Below are positions 54,727 through 64,000 of a DNA stretch of 64,000 bases, piece after piece. The stretch spans positions 1,385,497-1,449,496 of the forward strand of contig NZ_LFIJ01000001.1 in assembly GCF_001187555.1 (NCBI RefSeq), in the 5' to 3' direction. Source of the stretch: Gilvimarinus polysaccharolyticus (GTDB lineage: Bacteria > Pseudomonadota > Gammaproteobacteria > Pseudomonadales > Cellvibrionaceae). The position numbers and the translations under genes were made by a program. Below the pieces are notes generated by a model, which had not been told where the DNA came from, ran no database searches, and saw only the letters and a list, made by a program, of their open reading frames with translations. How positions within the stretch are numbered: the stretch's first letter is position 1; every line of letters starts with the position of its first letter.

Positions 54727-54753
54727 AAAAGGCGCCGCCTAGCTAAAGGCGGC
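54727..54753 (-). terminator. Intrinsic terminator after the OmpA-like lipoprotein gene
   Basis: On the minus strand GCCGCCT-ttagct-AGGCGGC forms a 7-bp stem, followed by GCC and TTTT. It lies about 32 bases downstream of the lipoprotein stop at 54785 and upstream of rsmJ. Confidence 0.55.
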
Positions 54754-54784
54754 TATAGTAACAAAACGATAAAGAAATGGCTTA

Positions 54785-55432
54785 TTACAGAGGTGAGAGT
54801 TGGATCTCTACTCGGCGGTTTTGCTCACGACCGGCTGAATTTGAGTTGCTGGCAATAGGGTAACGCGGGCCGTAGCCGGTTGCCTTCATACGGCTGTAAA
54901 CAACTTTACGCTCGCCTAGGTAATCGCGTACGCTTTGCGCCCGACGCTCACTCAACAACTGGTTAAAATCGTTAGAGCCGGTTGAGTCAGTGTGACCTCC
55001 GATATTAACCGCAGTTTTGTTAAACTCGGTCAAGACTACGGCGACAGAATTAAGCACGTCGTAAAACTGCGGACGGATATTGTACTTACCCGTCTCAAAG
55101 GTAATATTGCCGGGCATAATTAAGTTGATGTTGTCGCCGTTGCGCTGTACCTGTACACCACTGCCCTGCAGCTGTTGGCGCAGTTCGGTTTCTTGCGTAT
55201 CCATATAATAGCCAACACCGCCGCCAATAGCGCCGCCGGCAACTGCACCGGTAAGTGCGCCCTTACCGCGATCTTTTTTACTGGACGAGGCAACCCCAAC
55301 TGCGGCACCAGCCACCGCACCAATAATGGCGCCTGCGGAAGTATTATTGGTTTTGCTCTCACCGGTGTACGGATCGGTTGTGGTACAAGCGGCCAACGTA
55401 CATACCAGTGTTGCTGTGAAAAATTTGTTCAT
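54785..55432 (-). CDS. OmpA-family lipoprotein, YiaD-like
   Basis: A 215-residue lipoprotein. Lipobox LAAC with Cys16, then glycine-zipper segments (GAIIGAVAGAAVGVASS and GALTGAVAGGAIGGGVGYYM), then an OmpA-like peptidoglycan-binding domain (ITFETGKYNIRPQF, NIGGHTDSTGSNDFNQLLSE, YGPRYPIASN, NRRVEIQL). It should tether the outer membrane to the cell wall. AAGGA precedes ATG 55432. Confidence 0.92.
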   Translation of the reverse strand: MNKFFTATLVCTLAACTTTDPYTGESKTNNTSAGAIIGAVAGAAVGVASSSKKDRGKGALTGAVAGGAIGGGVGYYMDTQETELRQQLQGSGVQVQRNGDNINLIMPGNITFETGKYNIRPQFYDVLNSVAVVLTEFNKTAVNIGGHTDSTGSNDFNQLLSERRAQSVRDYLGERKVVYSRMKATGYGPRYPIASNSNSAGREQNRRVEIQLSPL

Positions 55433-55486
55433 TAAAATTTCCTTGTCATCTGCAGTTAGGGATATGCTATACCATTAAATATACGA

Positions 55487-56083
55487 ATGGCTTGTATGTT
55501 TACACATTTATACGGATTAACCACTATGGCTCAGATACATCTTCGCACAAATGGTTTTTGGCGCGTTGCCAATAACTACGCAACAATCACCGTAATTGGA
55601 TTACTCAGCCTAGTATCGGCGTGTAGTCATTACGATTTTTCAATTAATGATAATGTTGTTTATACGCCTAAAGCGTTATTCCAAAATTATCATATTACCG
55701 ACAGCAATCTGGCAAGCTGCATAGAGCAAACCATTAGCGATAATAAAATTACTCGGGCACTAGATCTTACGCGTTTGCGCTGCACCCATGCGGGAATAAC
55801 AACACTGGGCGGCATCGAGACTTTTTACGGCTTAATACAATTGGATTTGCGCGATAACACCATTACAGAGATTAAAGTGCTAGAAAAACTAAGCCGTTTA
55901 GAGGTTGTATTGCTGGGTAATAACAACATAAGTGATATCGCACCGCTACTGCACTTATTAAAGCTGGTAGAGCTCGATCTAGAAGAAAACCCGACCAAAG
56001 ATTGTCAGAGTATGAAGCAATTAAACCGTGCGGTAGAAGAAAATAATGGCTTGTTATTAACGCCCCCAAGCTGCACACCTTAG
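55487..56083 (+). CDS. Leucine-rich-repeat lipoprotein
   Basis: A likely lipoprotein: counted from ATG 55526 the signal peptide ends at LLSLVSAC (Cys33); the frame itself opens 13 codons earlier. The body has about four leucine-rich repeats (ALDLTRLRCTHAGITTL, LIQLDLRDNTITEI, LEVVLLGNNNISDI, LVELDLEENP) like internalin-type N-terminal repeats, and a pair of cysteines in DCQSM and PSCTP near the C-terminus. Such repeats bind proteins; no partner is known. It is divergent from the OmpA-like lipoprotein. Confidence 0.78.
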   Translation: MACMFTHLYGLTTMAQIHLRTNGFWRVANNYATITVIGLLSLVSACSHYDFSINDNVVYTPKALFQNYHITDSNLASCIEQTISDNKITRALDLTRLRCTHAGITTLGGIETFYGLIQLDLRDNTITEIKVLEKLSRLEVVLLGNNNISDIAPLLHLLKLVELDLEENPTKDCQSMKQLNRAVEENNGLLLTPPSCTP

Positions 56084-56119
56084 CGCTAACGGACACAGTA
56101 AAGAACAGGTTAAACCCAC

Positions 56120-56386
56120 TTAAGCGATAAAAATTAACCCGAGGGTGTTGCGAAACTGGCGCACCACCTTCATTTTGACCGGCTCGGAATTAATGGGGCC
56201 CACGACTTTGCGAAACATCACTGCCATTTCGGTGCCCAACGGCGGCAAAGGCTGACTTTCTACCTGTACCTGTGCCCCGCCATCGGATATATCCATGGTA
56301 AAACCAACCAAGGTGCCAAACGCCGGGTGGGTCATTTCCACTCGGATACTGCGGCTAGTACGTTCGTGCTGTCGACGCTCAATCAC
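56120..56386 (-). CDS. PilZ domain protein
   Basis: An 88-residue single PilZ domain. The c-di-GMP-binding RRQHER motif lies at residues 4-9, and DISDGG lies about 25 residues later, so both binding signatures are present. GTG 56386 has GGAG seven bases upstream. Stand-alone PilZ proteins regulate motility or exopolysaccharide; no target is adjacent. Confidence 0.9.
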   Translation of the reverse strand: MIERRQHERTSRSIRVEMTHPAFGTLVGFTMDISDGGAQVQVESQPLPPLGTEMAVMFRKVVGPINSEPVKMKVVRQFRNTLGLIFIA

Positions 56387-56513
56387 CAGCAGACTCCTTA
56401 ATTAAAATAAACCATTATTATTGTTACAACGATCAACCAGCGCCGACCACAAAACAGCTCGCACGCCAGACGTTTTACTACAGCTAAGTATAGCCGCTTA
56501 TGTTAAAGCCGTG

Positions 56514-57314
56514 TTAAGCGCTAGCAGCGGTCACCACGGGACCTGCGGTTAACGACAACCAATCAAAACCTTCGTCTTGACCGGCGTAAATAACTTCGGC
56601 GACATTGGCCGTAACAGGTAATAAGGCCTCACGCGCACGCTCGATAGAATTGTTTTTTTGACTGATATGCGCAATCACTAAATACTGCAACCTAGTGCAA
56701 TCGACCCGAGCTAAAAAGCCCGCCGTTTGTTGGTTGCTAAGGTGTCCCCAAGGGCCACCGACGCGAGTTTTAAGCGATGGCGGGTACGGCCCACTGGCCA
56801 GCATCATCGGGTCGTGATTTGCCTCCAACACCAACGCATCGCAATTTTGGTACATATCTTCTACGTGAGGCGACACCGTACCTAGATCGGTTAAAACCCC
56901 CAAACGCACACCACCACAAGAAAATATAAACTGCGCCGGTTCGCGTGCATCATGAGGCACGGCTACCGGCTCGACGGTCATATCTCCCAAGCAAAAACTT
57001 TGGTAGGCCTCTATTAAATGCAGCTCGGGTAATTTGCCAAGATCGCGGCTATGGTAGGTGCCGGGTGTCATATACACCGGTAAATTAAAGCGCCGCGCCA
57101 GTGCCGCGACGCCTTTTATATGGTCGGCGTGTTCGTGGGTAACAAGAACCGCGGTAAGGTCGTGAGCCGTTTTGCCCAACCGCTCTAACCGAGCGCAGGT
57201 TTCTTTTACACTAAAGCCACAGTCGATCAGTAACGTACCGTTTGAGCGTTCACCCGTCCACTCGACAATAGTAGCATTACCACGACTGCCACTGCCTAGA
57301 GACGCCACCCGCAT
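56514..57314 (-). CDS. MBL-fold metallo-hydrolase, YycJ/WalJ-like
   Basis: About 266 residues from ATG 57314 (AGGA six bases upstream). The zinc motif is VTHEHADHIKG, with further ligands in AVPHDAREP, LTDLG and VIAHISQKN. The opening MRVASLGSGSRGNATIVEW is characteristic of the YycJ/WalJ subgroup, which are nucleases or cell-wall-linked hydrolases. It is placed between bamC and the PilZ gene; in pseudomonads it lies between bamC and purC. Confidence 0.88.
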   Translation of the reverse strand: MRVASLGSGSRGNATIVEWTGERSNGTLLIDCGFSVKETCARLERLGKTAHDLTAVLVTHEHADHIKGVAALARRFNLPVYMTPGTYHSRDLGKLPELHLIEAYQSFCLGDMTVEPVAVPHDAREPAQFIFSCGGVRLGVLTDLGTVSPHVEDMYQNCDALVLEANHDPMMLASGPYPPSLKTRVGGPWGHLSNQQTAGFLARVDCTRLQYLVIAHISQKNNSIERAREALLPVTANVAEVIYAGQDEGFDWLSLTAGPVVTAASA

Positions 57315-57356
57315 ACTGTATCCTTGATTCAATCGGGCGCCTTAGACGCCCAATCA

Positions 57357-58523
57357 TTAAATAAGATTTTTGCGCAGTATTGTTAACAAGTCGCGCGATG
57401 TACGAGCATCTAAACGTTTACCGTAAGGGTCGCGCAAACGCACTGTATAGTTGTCTGCCTCACCTTGAATAAACAACAGATAACCGGGTGCATTAGCAAG
57501 CGTTGGCTCGGCTTTACGATTAGACAGTGGCGCCACAGCAAACTCATCACCTTTAGGCACTAGGGTGAGTAGTTGCGCTAAGCTATAAGGGCTTTTTACC
57601 ACAAGGTTTTTATCGCCCGAGAACCAGCCGCTAAACCAACCCTCATCTTCTGCCTCAATCGGCTCGTAATGCAGATAATAAATACCATCTTCGGACTGGC
57701 TCTCATAGATCGAGAAGCCGTCTTGACGCATGGCATGATACAACGTGGCTTTGGCGCGAGCTTCGCTTAAGCGAATCTTCATTACCGGTTCATTTTGCTC
57801 GACCACTAACGCTGATTTGGCGTCACCGCCGATAGCTTGCGCTAATAACGAGGTGCCGCCCAAAGTTTCGTCTTGTGCAAGTGTCGCGGCAAGCTCATCC
57901 AACATCCACGCTTCGCGCTCGGATGAACTTGAAGCGGCAGGCCAAGCAGGTGCATCGGCGGTGTTGTTGCCGTCAATACTTTGATGTAAGACGTGAATTT
58001 CGCTGGTTTCTGGCTGTACACCTTGATCGATCTGTACACGGTAGCGATCTGTAGTGCTTAGGTCAGATTTAAATTGCAGCCAATGGCTGTCAACCAAGCC
58101 ACGACCAATATCGGCGTTGGCAACATCGATATTATTGTCGTTCATAAAGGCCCGTACACGTGGCCATACTTCGCCGGGAGAGACGTTCATCAGAATCCAA
58201 CGCTCGCTGGCAAGGCGCTGAATTTTAACGTTCTCTTGCATCAAGTTGGTCGCCAACGGTTGTGGGCGCGGCACTTTAGAGCTTCCCTCGTGAGCTATAT
58301 CGTCAAACTCACTCGCGGTAATCGGCGGGATTGGGTAGCGCTCGCCCAATTTGTCGCTCTTCATGCCTTCGGGTACTTTTAACGGCTCGGTTTTTTCGGC
58401 TTTTTGATAATCGCCTTCACGATTACGAAAGTAGGCTTCGTCACCCCAAAAAATTCCGCACCCCGATAGCATGATCACCAGAGTTAATACACTTACACCC
58501 CGCAGGGAAGTTGCTTTTATCAT
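57357..58523 (-). CDS. bamC: Outer-membrane assembly lipoprotein BamC
   Basis: A 388-residue lipoprotein with lipobox IMLSGC (Cys22). The unstructured N-terminal part (FRNREGDYQKAEKTEPLKVP and ERYPIPPI) is the BamD-binding region, followed by two helix-grip domains (ERWILMNVSPGEVWPRVRAF and RLSEARAKATLYHAMRQDGF). BamC is an accessory subunit of the barrel assembly machine. It lies 20 bases after dapA, the usual dapA-bamC pair. Confidence 0.94.
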   Translation of the reverse strand: MIKATSLRGVSVLTLVIMLSGCGIFWGDEAYFRNREGDYQKAEKTEPLKVPEGMKSDKLGERYPIPPITASEFDDIAHEGSSKVPRPQPLATNLMQENVKIQRLASERWILMNVSPGEVWPRVRAFMNDNNIDVANADIGRGLVDSHWLQFKSDLSTTDRYRVQIDQGVQPETSEIHVLHQSIDGNNTADAPAWPAASSSSEREAWMLDELAATLAQDETLGGTSLLAQAIGGDAKSALVVEQNEPVMKIRLSEARAKATLYHAMRQDGFSIYESQSEDGIYYLHYEPIEAEDEGWFSGWFSGDKNLVVKSPYSLAQLLTLVPKGDEFAVAPLSNRKAEPTLANAPGYLLFIQGEADNYTVRLRDPYGKRLDARTSRDLLTILRKNLI

Positions 58524-58542
58524 CTTGGTATCTTCAATCTTT

Positions 58543-59418
58543 TTAAATCAATCCAGTTTCACGTAACGCGGTGCGAACCTGCTCGTGGTACGCCGCTGAC
58601 AGTTGCGTCAACGGCAGGCGAATTCCGGGGTTAATCATTCCCATTTCGGCCAGTGCCCATTTTACCGGGATTGGGTTTGCCTCGAGGAACATAGCGCGGT
58701 GCAGTGACATTAACGAATCGTTAATCGCGCGCGCCTCATCGGCTTTGCCAGCAATGGCCAGCTCACACATTTGCGCCAGCTTGCTGGGTATGACATTAGC
58801 AGTCACAGAAATATCCCCATGACCGCCCAACAACATTAATTCAACCGCGGTTTCATCATCACCCGAGATCACTTTAAAGCCGTCCGGGGCACCATCGATA
58901 ATGGTTTTGGCTCGCACCAAGTCTCCGGTGGCCTCTTTAATACCGATAATATTGGGCAGTTTAGCCAGCTCTAAAACCACATCGGGCTGCATATCAACCG
59001 CAGTGCGGCCCGGTACGTTGTACAGCAATTGCGGGATATCTACCGCCCGAGCGATATACTCGTGGTGTAAATACAAGCCGCGCTGAGTGGGCTTGTTGTA
59101 GTAAGGCGTTACCAGCAAGCAAACATCGGCACCAGCGGCTTTTGCACCCTCGGTAAGCTCTACGGCCTCGGAGGTGGAGTTAGCGCCAGTACCAGCAATA
59201 ACAGGCACCCTGCCGGCAACCTGGCCGACCACGTGTTTGATAACGGCCAAGTGCTCATCGACATTTAAGGTGGCCGACTCGCCAGTGGTGCCCACGGCGG
59301 CTATCGCGTGAGTGCCCTGAGCCAAATGCCAATCTAGCAATTTTGTAAGTGCCGGCCAATCAACACTGCAATCGGCGTTCATGGGGGTTACCAAAGCAAC
59401 CATACTGCCTTGAATCAT
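58543..59418 (-). CDS. dapA: 4-hydroxy-tetrahydrodipicolinate synthase
   Basis: Condenses pyruvate with aspartate semialdehyde, the entry step to lysine and diaminopimelate. From ATG 59418 (GGAG five bases upstream) it has 291 residues. Motifs include VGTTGESATL, VTPYYNKPTQRG with the catalytic Tyr, NVPGRTAVDM and the Schiff-base Lys in IIGIKEATGD. The frame runs eleven codons further upstream but without a ribosome site. Confidence 0.97.
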   Translation of the reverse strand: MIQGSMVALVTPMNADCSVDWPALTKLLDWHLAQGTHAIAAVGTTGESATLNVDEHLAVIKHVVGQVAGRVPVIAGTGANSTSEAVELTEGAKAAGADVCLLVTPYYNKPTQRGLYLHHEYIARAVDIPQLLYNVPGRTAVDMQPDVVLELAKLPNIIGIKEATGDLVRAKTIIDGAPDGFKVISGDDETAVELMLLGGHGDISVTANVIPSKLAQMCELAIAGKADEARAINDSLMSLHRAMFLEANPIPVKWALAEMGMINPGIRLPLTQLSAAYHEQVRTALRETGLI

Positions 59419-59549
59419 AGGTTCTCCAACTTTGGGGTACACAGGGGGCAACTCTAGCGCTCCCGGCTCGGGGCCGATGGGCCATCGAGAGATAATACAG
59501 CGCCAAACTCTGGCGACATGTTACGCACCGCTCGCGGCACACACAAGCG

Positions 59550-60608
59550 TCATTTTTTAAAGTCGAGCATTCGCTGTAACGGCTTCATGGCTTGCTCGGC
59601 CAGCGCCTGCGCAACAAATATCTCGTTGTCGTCGCGCTCAAACACTGTGGCTAAATTGTCCAGCGCGTTAAGTGCCATCCACGGGCAATTGGCACAACTA
59701 CGGCACGTTGCACCGCTGCCGGCGGTGGGTGCCACATGAAAAATTTTATCGGGGCAACGTTGCTGCATTTTATAAAAGATGCCTTGATCTGTCGCGACAA
59801 TAAACTCGCGATTAGGCAGCGCCTCGGCGGCGTTAATAAGCTGCGAGGTAGAACCTACCACATCCGCCAAGTCGACCACGGACTGAGGCGACTCTGGGTG
59901 CACCAGCACGGCTGCATCGGGGTACAAGGTTTTTAAATCCTCAATGCCGCGCGCTTTAAATTCCTCGTGCACAATACAAGCGCCGTCCCACAACAGTACA
60001 TCGGCACCGGTTTGCTTTTGCACATAAGTGCCCAGGTGCTTATCGGGTGCCCATATAATCTTCTCGCCTTGTTTGTCTAAATGATCCACCACATCCAGCG
60101 CAATGCTAGAAGTTACCACCCAATCGGCACGGGCTTTAACGGCCGCCGAGGTGTTGGCATAGACAACCACAGTACGATCTGGGTGAGCATCGCAAAACGC
60201 GGCAAATTCATCGGCGGGACAGCCAATATCAAGCGAGCAGGTAGCCTCTAACGTTGGCATTAGCACGCGTTTATGGGGCGTCAAGATTTTAGCCGTCTCG
60301 CCCATAAACTTAACCCCAGCGACAATCAGGGTGGTGGCACTATGCTCTTTGCCAAAGCGTGCCATCTCTAACGAATCAGACACGCAGCCGCCGGTTTCTT
60401 CGGCCAGCTCTTGAATGATCGGATCGGTATAATAGTGTGCGACCAACACCGCATTGTGCTTAATCAACAAGGCTTTAATGCGGATTTTAAGCTCAGCTTG
60501 CTGCTCGGGAGTAAGCGCAGGCTCAGAGCTTAAGCCCGCCAAATGATCTTGTACCACTTGGCGATCAGATGCCAACGGCGGTATTGCAGACGTTGTTTTT
60601 TGAGTCAT
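59550..60608 (-). CDS. nadA: Quinolinate synthase
   Basis: Makes quinolinate from iminoaspartate and dihydroxyacetone phosphate for NAD. About 352 residues from ATG 60608. The 4Fe-4S ligands are in [23 protein letters not shown] and [12 protein letters not shown], with [10 protein letters not shown] and VHPESP as substrate-binding segments. It lies next to the tRNA-Lys pair and queC-queE, an arrangement seen in pseudomonads. Confidence 0.96.
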   Translation of the reverse strand: MTQKTTSAIPPLASDRQVVQDHLAGLSSEPALTPEQQAELKIRIKALLIKHNAVLVAHYYTDPIIQELAEETGGCVSDSLEMARFGKEHSATTLIVAGVKFMGETAKILTPHKRVLMPTLEATCSLDIGCPADEFAAFCDAHPDRTVVVYANTSAAVKARADWVVTSSIALDVVDHLDKQGEKIIWAPDKHLGTYVQKQTGADVLLWDGACIVHEEFKARGIEDLKTLYPDAAVLVHPESPQSVVDLADVVGSTSQLINAAEALPNREFIVATDQGIFYKMQQRCPDKIFHVAPTAGSGATCRSCANCPWMALNALDNLATVFERDDNEIFVAQALAEQAMKPLQRMLDFKK

Positions 60609-60776
60609 ATGGATTACCACGGTCGCACCCACTTTGTGCGGGCTCTTACTGGGGCGGTATTCTACCATATCTTATGGCGCTATCTGGAACGCAGATAACA
60701 CGGATTTTTAGACATGACTTGATTGTCGTTACGACTCGAAAACTGAGAGGCCACGCCCTAGCGCTATCGTTAAGAC

Positions 60777-60807
60777 ACAAAAAAAGCCAGGGGAAGCCCT
60801 AGCTTTT
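60777..60807 (-). terminator. Intrinsic terminator after the tRNA-Lys pair
   Basis: On the minus strand AGCTAGGG-CTTC-CCCTGGCT makes an 8-bp stem with one G-T wobble, followed directly by a run of seven T. It lies 24 bases beyond the end of the second tRNA. Confidence 0.85.
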
Positions 60808-60830
60808 AGCGTGCCCTTACGGGCTGAATA

Positions 60831-60906
60831 TGGTGGGTCGTACTGGATTCGAACCAGTGACCAATTGGTTAAAAGCCAACTGCTCTACCAACTGAGCTAA
60901 CGACCC
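60831..60906 (-). tRNA. tRNA-Lys (anticodon TTT), distal copy
   Basis: A 76-base tRNA on the minus strand: acceptor GGGTCGT/ACGACCC, anticodon loop CTTTTAA, T-loop GGTTCGAATCC and encoded CCA. It is identical to the copy at 60967-61042, 136 bases upstream. Confidence 0.97.
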
Positions 60907-60966
60907 ATAAACTGATTGTAACTGTAACGCGTCTTAATTTAGACGACGTACCCTTGCGGGGAAAGA

Positions 60967-61042
60967 TGGTGGGTCGTACTGGATTCGAACCAGTGACCAA
61001 TTGGTTAAAAGCCAACTGCTCTACCAACTGAGCTAACGACCC
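60967..61042 (-). tRNA. tRNA-Lys (anticodon TTT), promoter-proximal copy
   Basis: Identical 76-base tRNA-Lys. The 60-base spacer between the copies lacks its own terminator, so the two probably come from one precursor transcribed from the promoter at 61112-61139. Confidence 0.97.
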
Positions 61043-61111
61043 ATTCTAATGCGTTTAAATGCTTTGGCAGACGGCCAAAACGGTGTTGCTAACGCCTTAA
61101 AAGAGGCGCAC

Positions 61112-61139
61112 ATAATAATGATTTGATCAGAAAAAACAA
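61112..61139 (-). promoter_or_regulatory. Promoter of the tRNA-Lys pair
   Basis: Minus-strand TTGTTT (61139-61134) and TATTAT (61117-61112) are 16 bases apart and are followed by GTGCGCC, a GC-rich discriminator like those of the other tRNA promoters in the window. Confidence 0.6.
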
Positions 61140-61216
61140 GCGGTTTTTTACAATACGGCCGTAATAAATGGCAATTGATCAATAACTTAACAACTCCGCT
61201 GGAAATTTCGGCAGAG

Positions 61217-61891
61217 CTAGCGGTAACGAGTTGGGTCGTCGACCCCAGCCATTTCAAAGCCAGTGCGACGCAACCGGCAGCTATCGCACACCCCGCAAGC
61301 ACGACCATCATCATCAGCTTGATAGCACGATACGGTCAAACCGTAATCTACCCCTAACGCCACGCCTCGCTTAACAATATCGGCTTTACTTAAATCCATC
61401 AGAGGCGTTCGCACCCTCAGCCTATGCCCTTCGGTACCCGCGCGGGTCGCCAAATTCGCCATAGCCTCGTAGGCGGCAATATAATCGGGCCGGCAATCCG
61501 GATAACCCGAATAGTCCACCGCATTTACCCCAATGAAAATATCAGCGGCGCCAAGCACCTCAGCCCAACCCAACGCAATCGACAAAAACACTGTATTGCG
61601 CGCTGGCACATAGGTAATGGGAACTCCAGTGGTGTGCTCTTCAGGCACATCGATAGAGGTATCCGTTAACGCCGAGCCCCCAATCGCGCCAAGATCTAAG
61701 GTGATTACTTTATGCTCAACACTGCCCAACGCCTTGGCCGCGCGTTCAGCCGCTACCAGCTCGGCACGCATCCGCTGACCGTAGTCAAAGCTAATGCTGT
61801 AACACTCGAAACCCTCGGCGCGGGCGATTGCCAGTGCGGTAGTAGAGTCCAAACCACCGGACACCAACACAACTGCTTTTTTTTGGCTCAT
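61217..61891 (-). CDS. queC: 7-cyano-7-deazaguanine synthase
   Basis: An ATP-dependent ligase that makes preQ0 in queuosine synthesis. The 224-residue protein has the PP-loop [34 protein letters not shown] and the zinc cysteines in [23 protein letters not shown] 61891 has GAAGG upstream. It follows queE on the same strand with a 52-base gap. Confidence 0.97.
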   Translation of the reverse strand: MSQKKAVVLVSGGLDSTTALAIARAEGFECYSISFDYGQRMRAELVAAERAAKALGSVEHKVITLDLGAIGGSALTDTSIDVPEEHTTGVPITYVPARNTVFLSIALGWAEVLGAADIFIGVNAVDYSGYPDCRPDYIAAYEAMANLATRAGTEGHRLRVRTPLMDLSKADIVKRGVALGVDYGLTVSCYQADDDGRACGVCDSCRLRRTGFEMAGVDDPTRYR

Positions 61892-61943
61892 GACTGCCTT
61901 CTCACTTATTCAACGATGATTTAACTATGCTTATCACGCGGCA

Positions 61944-62594
61944 TTAACGACCTGGGCTATCGTCCCACAACAACTTATGCAGCTGCAGCTGATAGCGCAC
62001 CGGTAAATTATCGGCCACGATCCACTCGCCCAAGGCGCGCTCATCCACCTGCCCATAGCTTGGCGACATCAACACATCATCGACTCGCTCGGCAAGTTGG
62101 CGTTCATCGATTTTTAATCTTGCCCAGTCGTAGTCCTCACGTGAGCAAATCACAAACTTTATCTGATCGGACGGCTTTAACGTGGCGAGATTATCCCATA
62201 GGTTGCGATGCGACTCACCCGAACCTGGCGTTTTTAAGTCCATAACCTTCACCACCCGCGCATCGACCTCATCCAGCGCTATAGCGCCGCTGGTCTCTAG
62301 AGATACGTTATACCCAACATCGCATAATGCGCTCAAAAGCTCTAAACAGGCGCGTTGCGCCAGTGGCTCGCCGCCAGTTACACACACATAGCGAGGCTTA
62401 AAGCTTGCCACCTGTGCCAGCACCGCATCAAGACTCATGCGCTCACCGCCGTAAAAGGCGTACTCACTGTCACAGTAATGACAACGCAGTGGGCAGCCTG
62501 TTAGGCGCACAAATACCGTCGGTCGCCCCGATGTATTTGACTCCCCCTGCAAGGAGTAAAAAATTTCAGTGATTTTAACGGTTACTGCATTCAT
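61944..62594 (-). CDS. queE: 7-carboxy-7-deazaguanine synthase
   Basis: A radical-SAM enzyme that contracts the ring of carboxytetrahydropterin in queuosine synthesis. About 216 residues from ATG 62594. The cluster motif is CPLRCHYCD, preceded by IFYSLQGESNTSGRPTVFVR and followed by YVCVTGGEPLAQ. With folE and queC it covers much of the preQ0 route in this window. Confidence 0.95.
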   Translation of the reverse strand: MNAVTVKITEIFYSLQGESNTSGRPTVFVRLTGCPLRCHYCDSEYAFYGGERMSLDAVLAQVASFKPRYVCVTGGEPLAQRACLELLSALCDVGYNVSLETSGAIALDEVDARVVKVMDLKTPGSGESHRNLWDNLATLKPSDQIKFVICSREDYDWARLKIDERQLAERVDDVLMSPSYGQVDERALGEWIVADNLPVRYQLQLHKLLWDDSPGR

Positions 62595-62671
62595 AAACGT
62601 GATCTGCTTGGCGCCGAGCGCCGGGAACTGATATTCTAAGTGGCTATGCGACAACTGCCGCAGGAGCCTCG

Positions 62672-62998
62672 ATGAAACTGGCTAGATCTAAAAAAGAACA
62701 GCGCCAAGAACTGGACGCTTTGATGCGCGATTATCTTGAACACGGCGGCGCCATTAATGAAGTGGCGCGAGGCATATCCGGCCGTCTCGACAACCGCCAA
62801 GCGCTACCCCATGTATTTGATAAAAAAGCCGAACCCGACACCCGCACCCCAGTATCGGATGAGATTGCCGCGATTGAGGAGCGCCGTAAACCAAAGCCAG
62901 CCGCGCGCGCAACATCCCCGAAAAAACTCAACCGCGCCCGTAAAAAGATCATCTACGATGAATTTGGCGAGGCGCTGCGCTGGGAGTGGGAAAGCTAA
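62672..62998 (+). CDS. Small charged protein of unknown function
   Basis: A 108-residue soluble protein. The N-terminal part (KEQRQELDALMRDYLEHGG, then INEVARGISGR) is a helix followed by a conserved-looking G-x-x-G segment, vaguely like the core of the RNA-polymerase-associated protein SutA. The C-terminal part is Lys/Arg/Pro-rich, ending FGEALRWEWES. GGAG lies five bases before ATG 62672. It is divergent from queE. No firm family. Confidence 0.65.
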   Translation: MKLARSKKEQRQELDALMRDYLEHGGAINEVARGISGRLDNRQALPHVFDKKAEPDTRTPVSDEIAAIEERRKPKPAARATSPKKLNRARKKIIYDEFGEALRWEWES

Positions 62999-63036
62999 AA
63001 AAACACCCACTCCCACACATCACGCAGACAACTCTT

Positions 63037-64000
63037 TTAGTCCACCAAACCGTAATCGCGACGTAGAATATCGATAATTTCCTGCTTAGGGTTATCGCTT
63101 AACACTATCGCTTCACCGGTGATTTTCTCGGCAATACTGCGATAGGTTTCCGATACTTGCATCAACACCGAGGCAGGCAAAGCATTGTCTTTTGCCAGAG
63201 CATTACGCTCATCCATGCGATCTTTATTAAGCAAAATATCAGGGTCTGGGAAGTAATTTAGCAGCAACTGGCGGAACTCTTCTTTCGATTTTTCCACCAC
63301 CTTGCCATCGCGATAGCTTGGGCCATCCCAAATACGTGAGGAATCAGGGGTGCCTACTTCATCCATATAAATCAGCTTATCGTTGCCCGCCGCATCGGTG
63401 ACATAGCCAAATTCAAACTTAGTATCGACAAAGATTTGGTCAAGCGCCGCCAGTGCGTCACTAATAACATCAAAGCCTTCTTTAAGCAGGCGCTCGTAGT
63501 ACTCGATGTCATCTTTGCTCTTGAAGTTAAACGCCTCAAAGTTAGCTTCGATATCGGCGCGGGTGATGTTGACATCATCGGCCTCGGGCACCCCCGGTAT
63601 ACCTTTAAGAATCCCTTTAGTAGAGGGCGTAATCAGCAGCTCAGGCAACTTTTGGTCTTTTTGCAAGCCATCGGGGATCTCGATACCACAAAACTCGCGG
63701 CCACCTTTAGCGTAATCACGCCACATGGAGCCGGTAATATACTGACGGCAAATAGCCTCGATCATCACTGGACGAGCTTTTTGCACAATCCAGATAAACG
63801 GGTGCGGAATATCCAAAATATGGCTGTCAGCCAAACCTTGCTCGCGAAACAAACGGAACCAGTGATTGGAGATAGCATTAAGCGCTGCCCCTTTGCCCGG
63901 CACACCGTTCATGCCACCCTCACCGTGCCAAATGCAATCAAAAGCTGAGATACGGTCGCTGATCACCATAATCGCCAGCGGCGCATCGGCGGCTACGTTG
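63037..64000 (-). CDS. purC: Phosphoribosylaminoimidazole-succinocarboxamide synthase (5' end outside window)
   Basis: Makes SAICAR in purine synthesis. The frame is open to the right edge, so the N-terminus is missing; visible residues start at about [17 protein letters not shown]. Motifs are [24 protein letters not shown] split by the family loop, [15 protein letters not shown] and FLQ-type tail ending RRDYGLVD. The total would be about 320 residues visible of the longer PurC form used by many pseudomonads. The dapA-bamC-MBL-purC order of that group is broken here by the nadA-tRNA-que block. Confidence 0.94.
   Translation of the reverse strand, partial: NVAADAPLAIMVISDRISAFDCIWHGEGGMNGVPGKGAALNAISNHWFRLFREQGLADSHILDIPHPFIWIVQKARPVMIEAICRQYITGSMWRDYAKGGREFCGIEIPDGLQKDQKLPELLITPSTKGILKGIPGVPEADDVNITRADIEANFEAFNFKSKDDIEYYERLLKEGFDVISDALAALDQIFVDTKFEFGYVTDAAGNDKLIYMDEVGTPDSSRIWDGPSYRDGKVVEKSKEEFRQLLLNYFPDPDILLNKDRMDERNALAKDNALPASVLMQVSETYRSIAEKITGEAIVLSDNPKQEIIDILRRDYGLVD

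Noticed and set aside
60831..61042. Possible CRISPR-like direct repeats
   Set aside because: The two 76-base repeats are complete tRNA-Lys genes.

Overview
The window is a chromosomal segment of a gammaproteobacterium, by eye close to 50% G+C. Gene content and order (lepA-lepB-DUF4845-rnc-era-recO; barA opposite cysM-rlmD; dapA-bamC-MBL hydrolase-purC; queE-queC-tRNA-Lys-nadA) fit the Pseudomonas/Alteromonas/Cellvibrio side of the class. A CE12-type rhamnogalacturonan acetylesterase, detached gspA-gspB genes and several small secreted proteins suggest a polysaccharide-degrading Cellvibrionaceae-like bacterium. This placement is inference; there is no rRNA gene here.

Layout. 1-1.8 kb: LysR regulator and an outer-membrane barrel. 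1.8-5.3 kb: an envelope-sensing operon read leftwards, mipA-DUF3019-response regulator-histidine kinase, with an RstA-box-like site upstream. 5.4-9.3 kb: acetylesterase, omega-amidase, aroC and a frameshifted prmB. 9.4-14.8 kb: folE, the gpsA-DUF4389-sixA-hydrolase-DUF4892 cluster and a flavin reductase. 15-15.5 kb: tRNA-Pro, -Arg and -His. 15.7-24 kb: folD, RNA-modification genes (truC, rsuA, rsmC, an RluA-type synthase), a DnaJ-related protein, tRNA-Asn and ppnP. 24-29.4 kb: a G-rich microsatellite, gspAB, rlmD and cysM. 29.4-37.7 kb: barA facing the lepA-to-recO operon. 37.8-43.4 kb: dapE, a solute-binding protein, an MFS transporter and small metabolic or membrane genes. 44-49 kb: an RND efflux pump divergent from an AcrR-like TetR gene, with an AcrR-type operator between them. 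49-51.1 kb: the only clearly accessory patch, with a NADAR protein, a decayed HicAB module, an orphan membrane protein and a composite palindromic repeat. 51.1-64 kb: selO, a 2OG-Fe oxygenase, rsmJ, lipoproteins, a PilZ protein, an MBL hydrolase, bamC, dapA, nadA, two tRNA-Lys genes, queC, queE and purC, which runs off the right edge.

Most of the window is housekeeping: translation and RNA modification, folate, queuosine, NAD and lysine pathways, and outer-membrane assembly. The observations most worth following are the composite palindrome at 50.9-51.1 kb with a reduced relative at 43.8 kb, the HicAB remnant (hicA lacking its 5' part, hicB broken by one in-frame stop), the one-base frameshift in prmB, the AcrR-like operator set inside two divergent promoters, and the RstA-box-like site before mipA. 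I saw no prophage, insertion sequence, CRISPR array or complete defence island.
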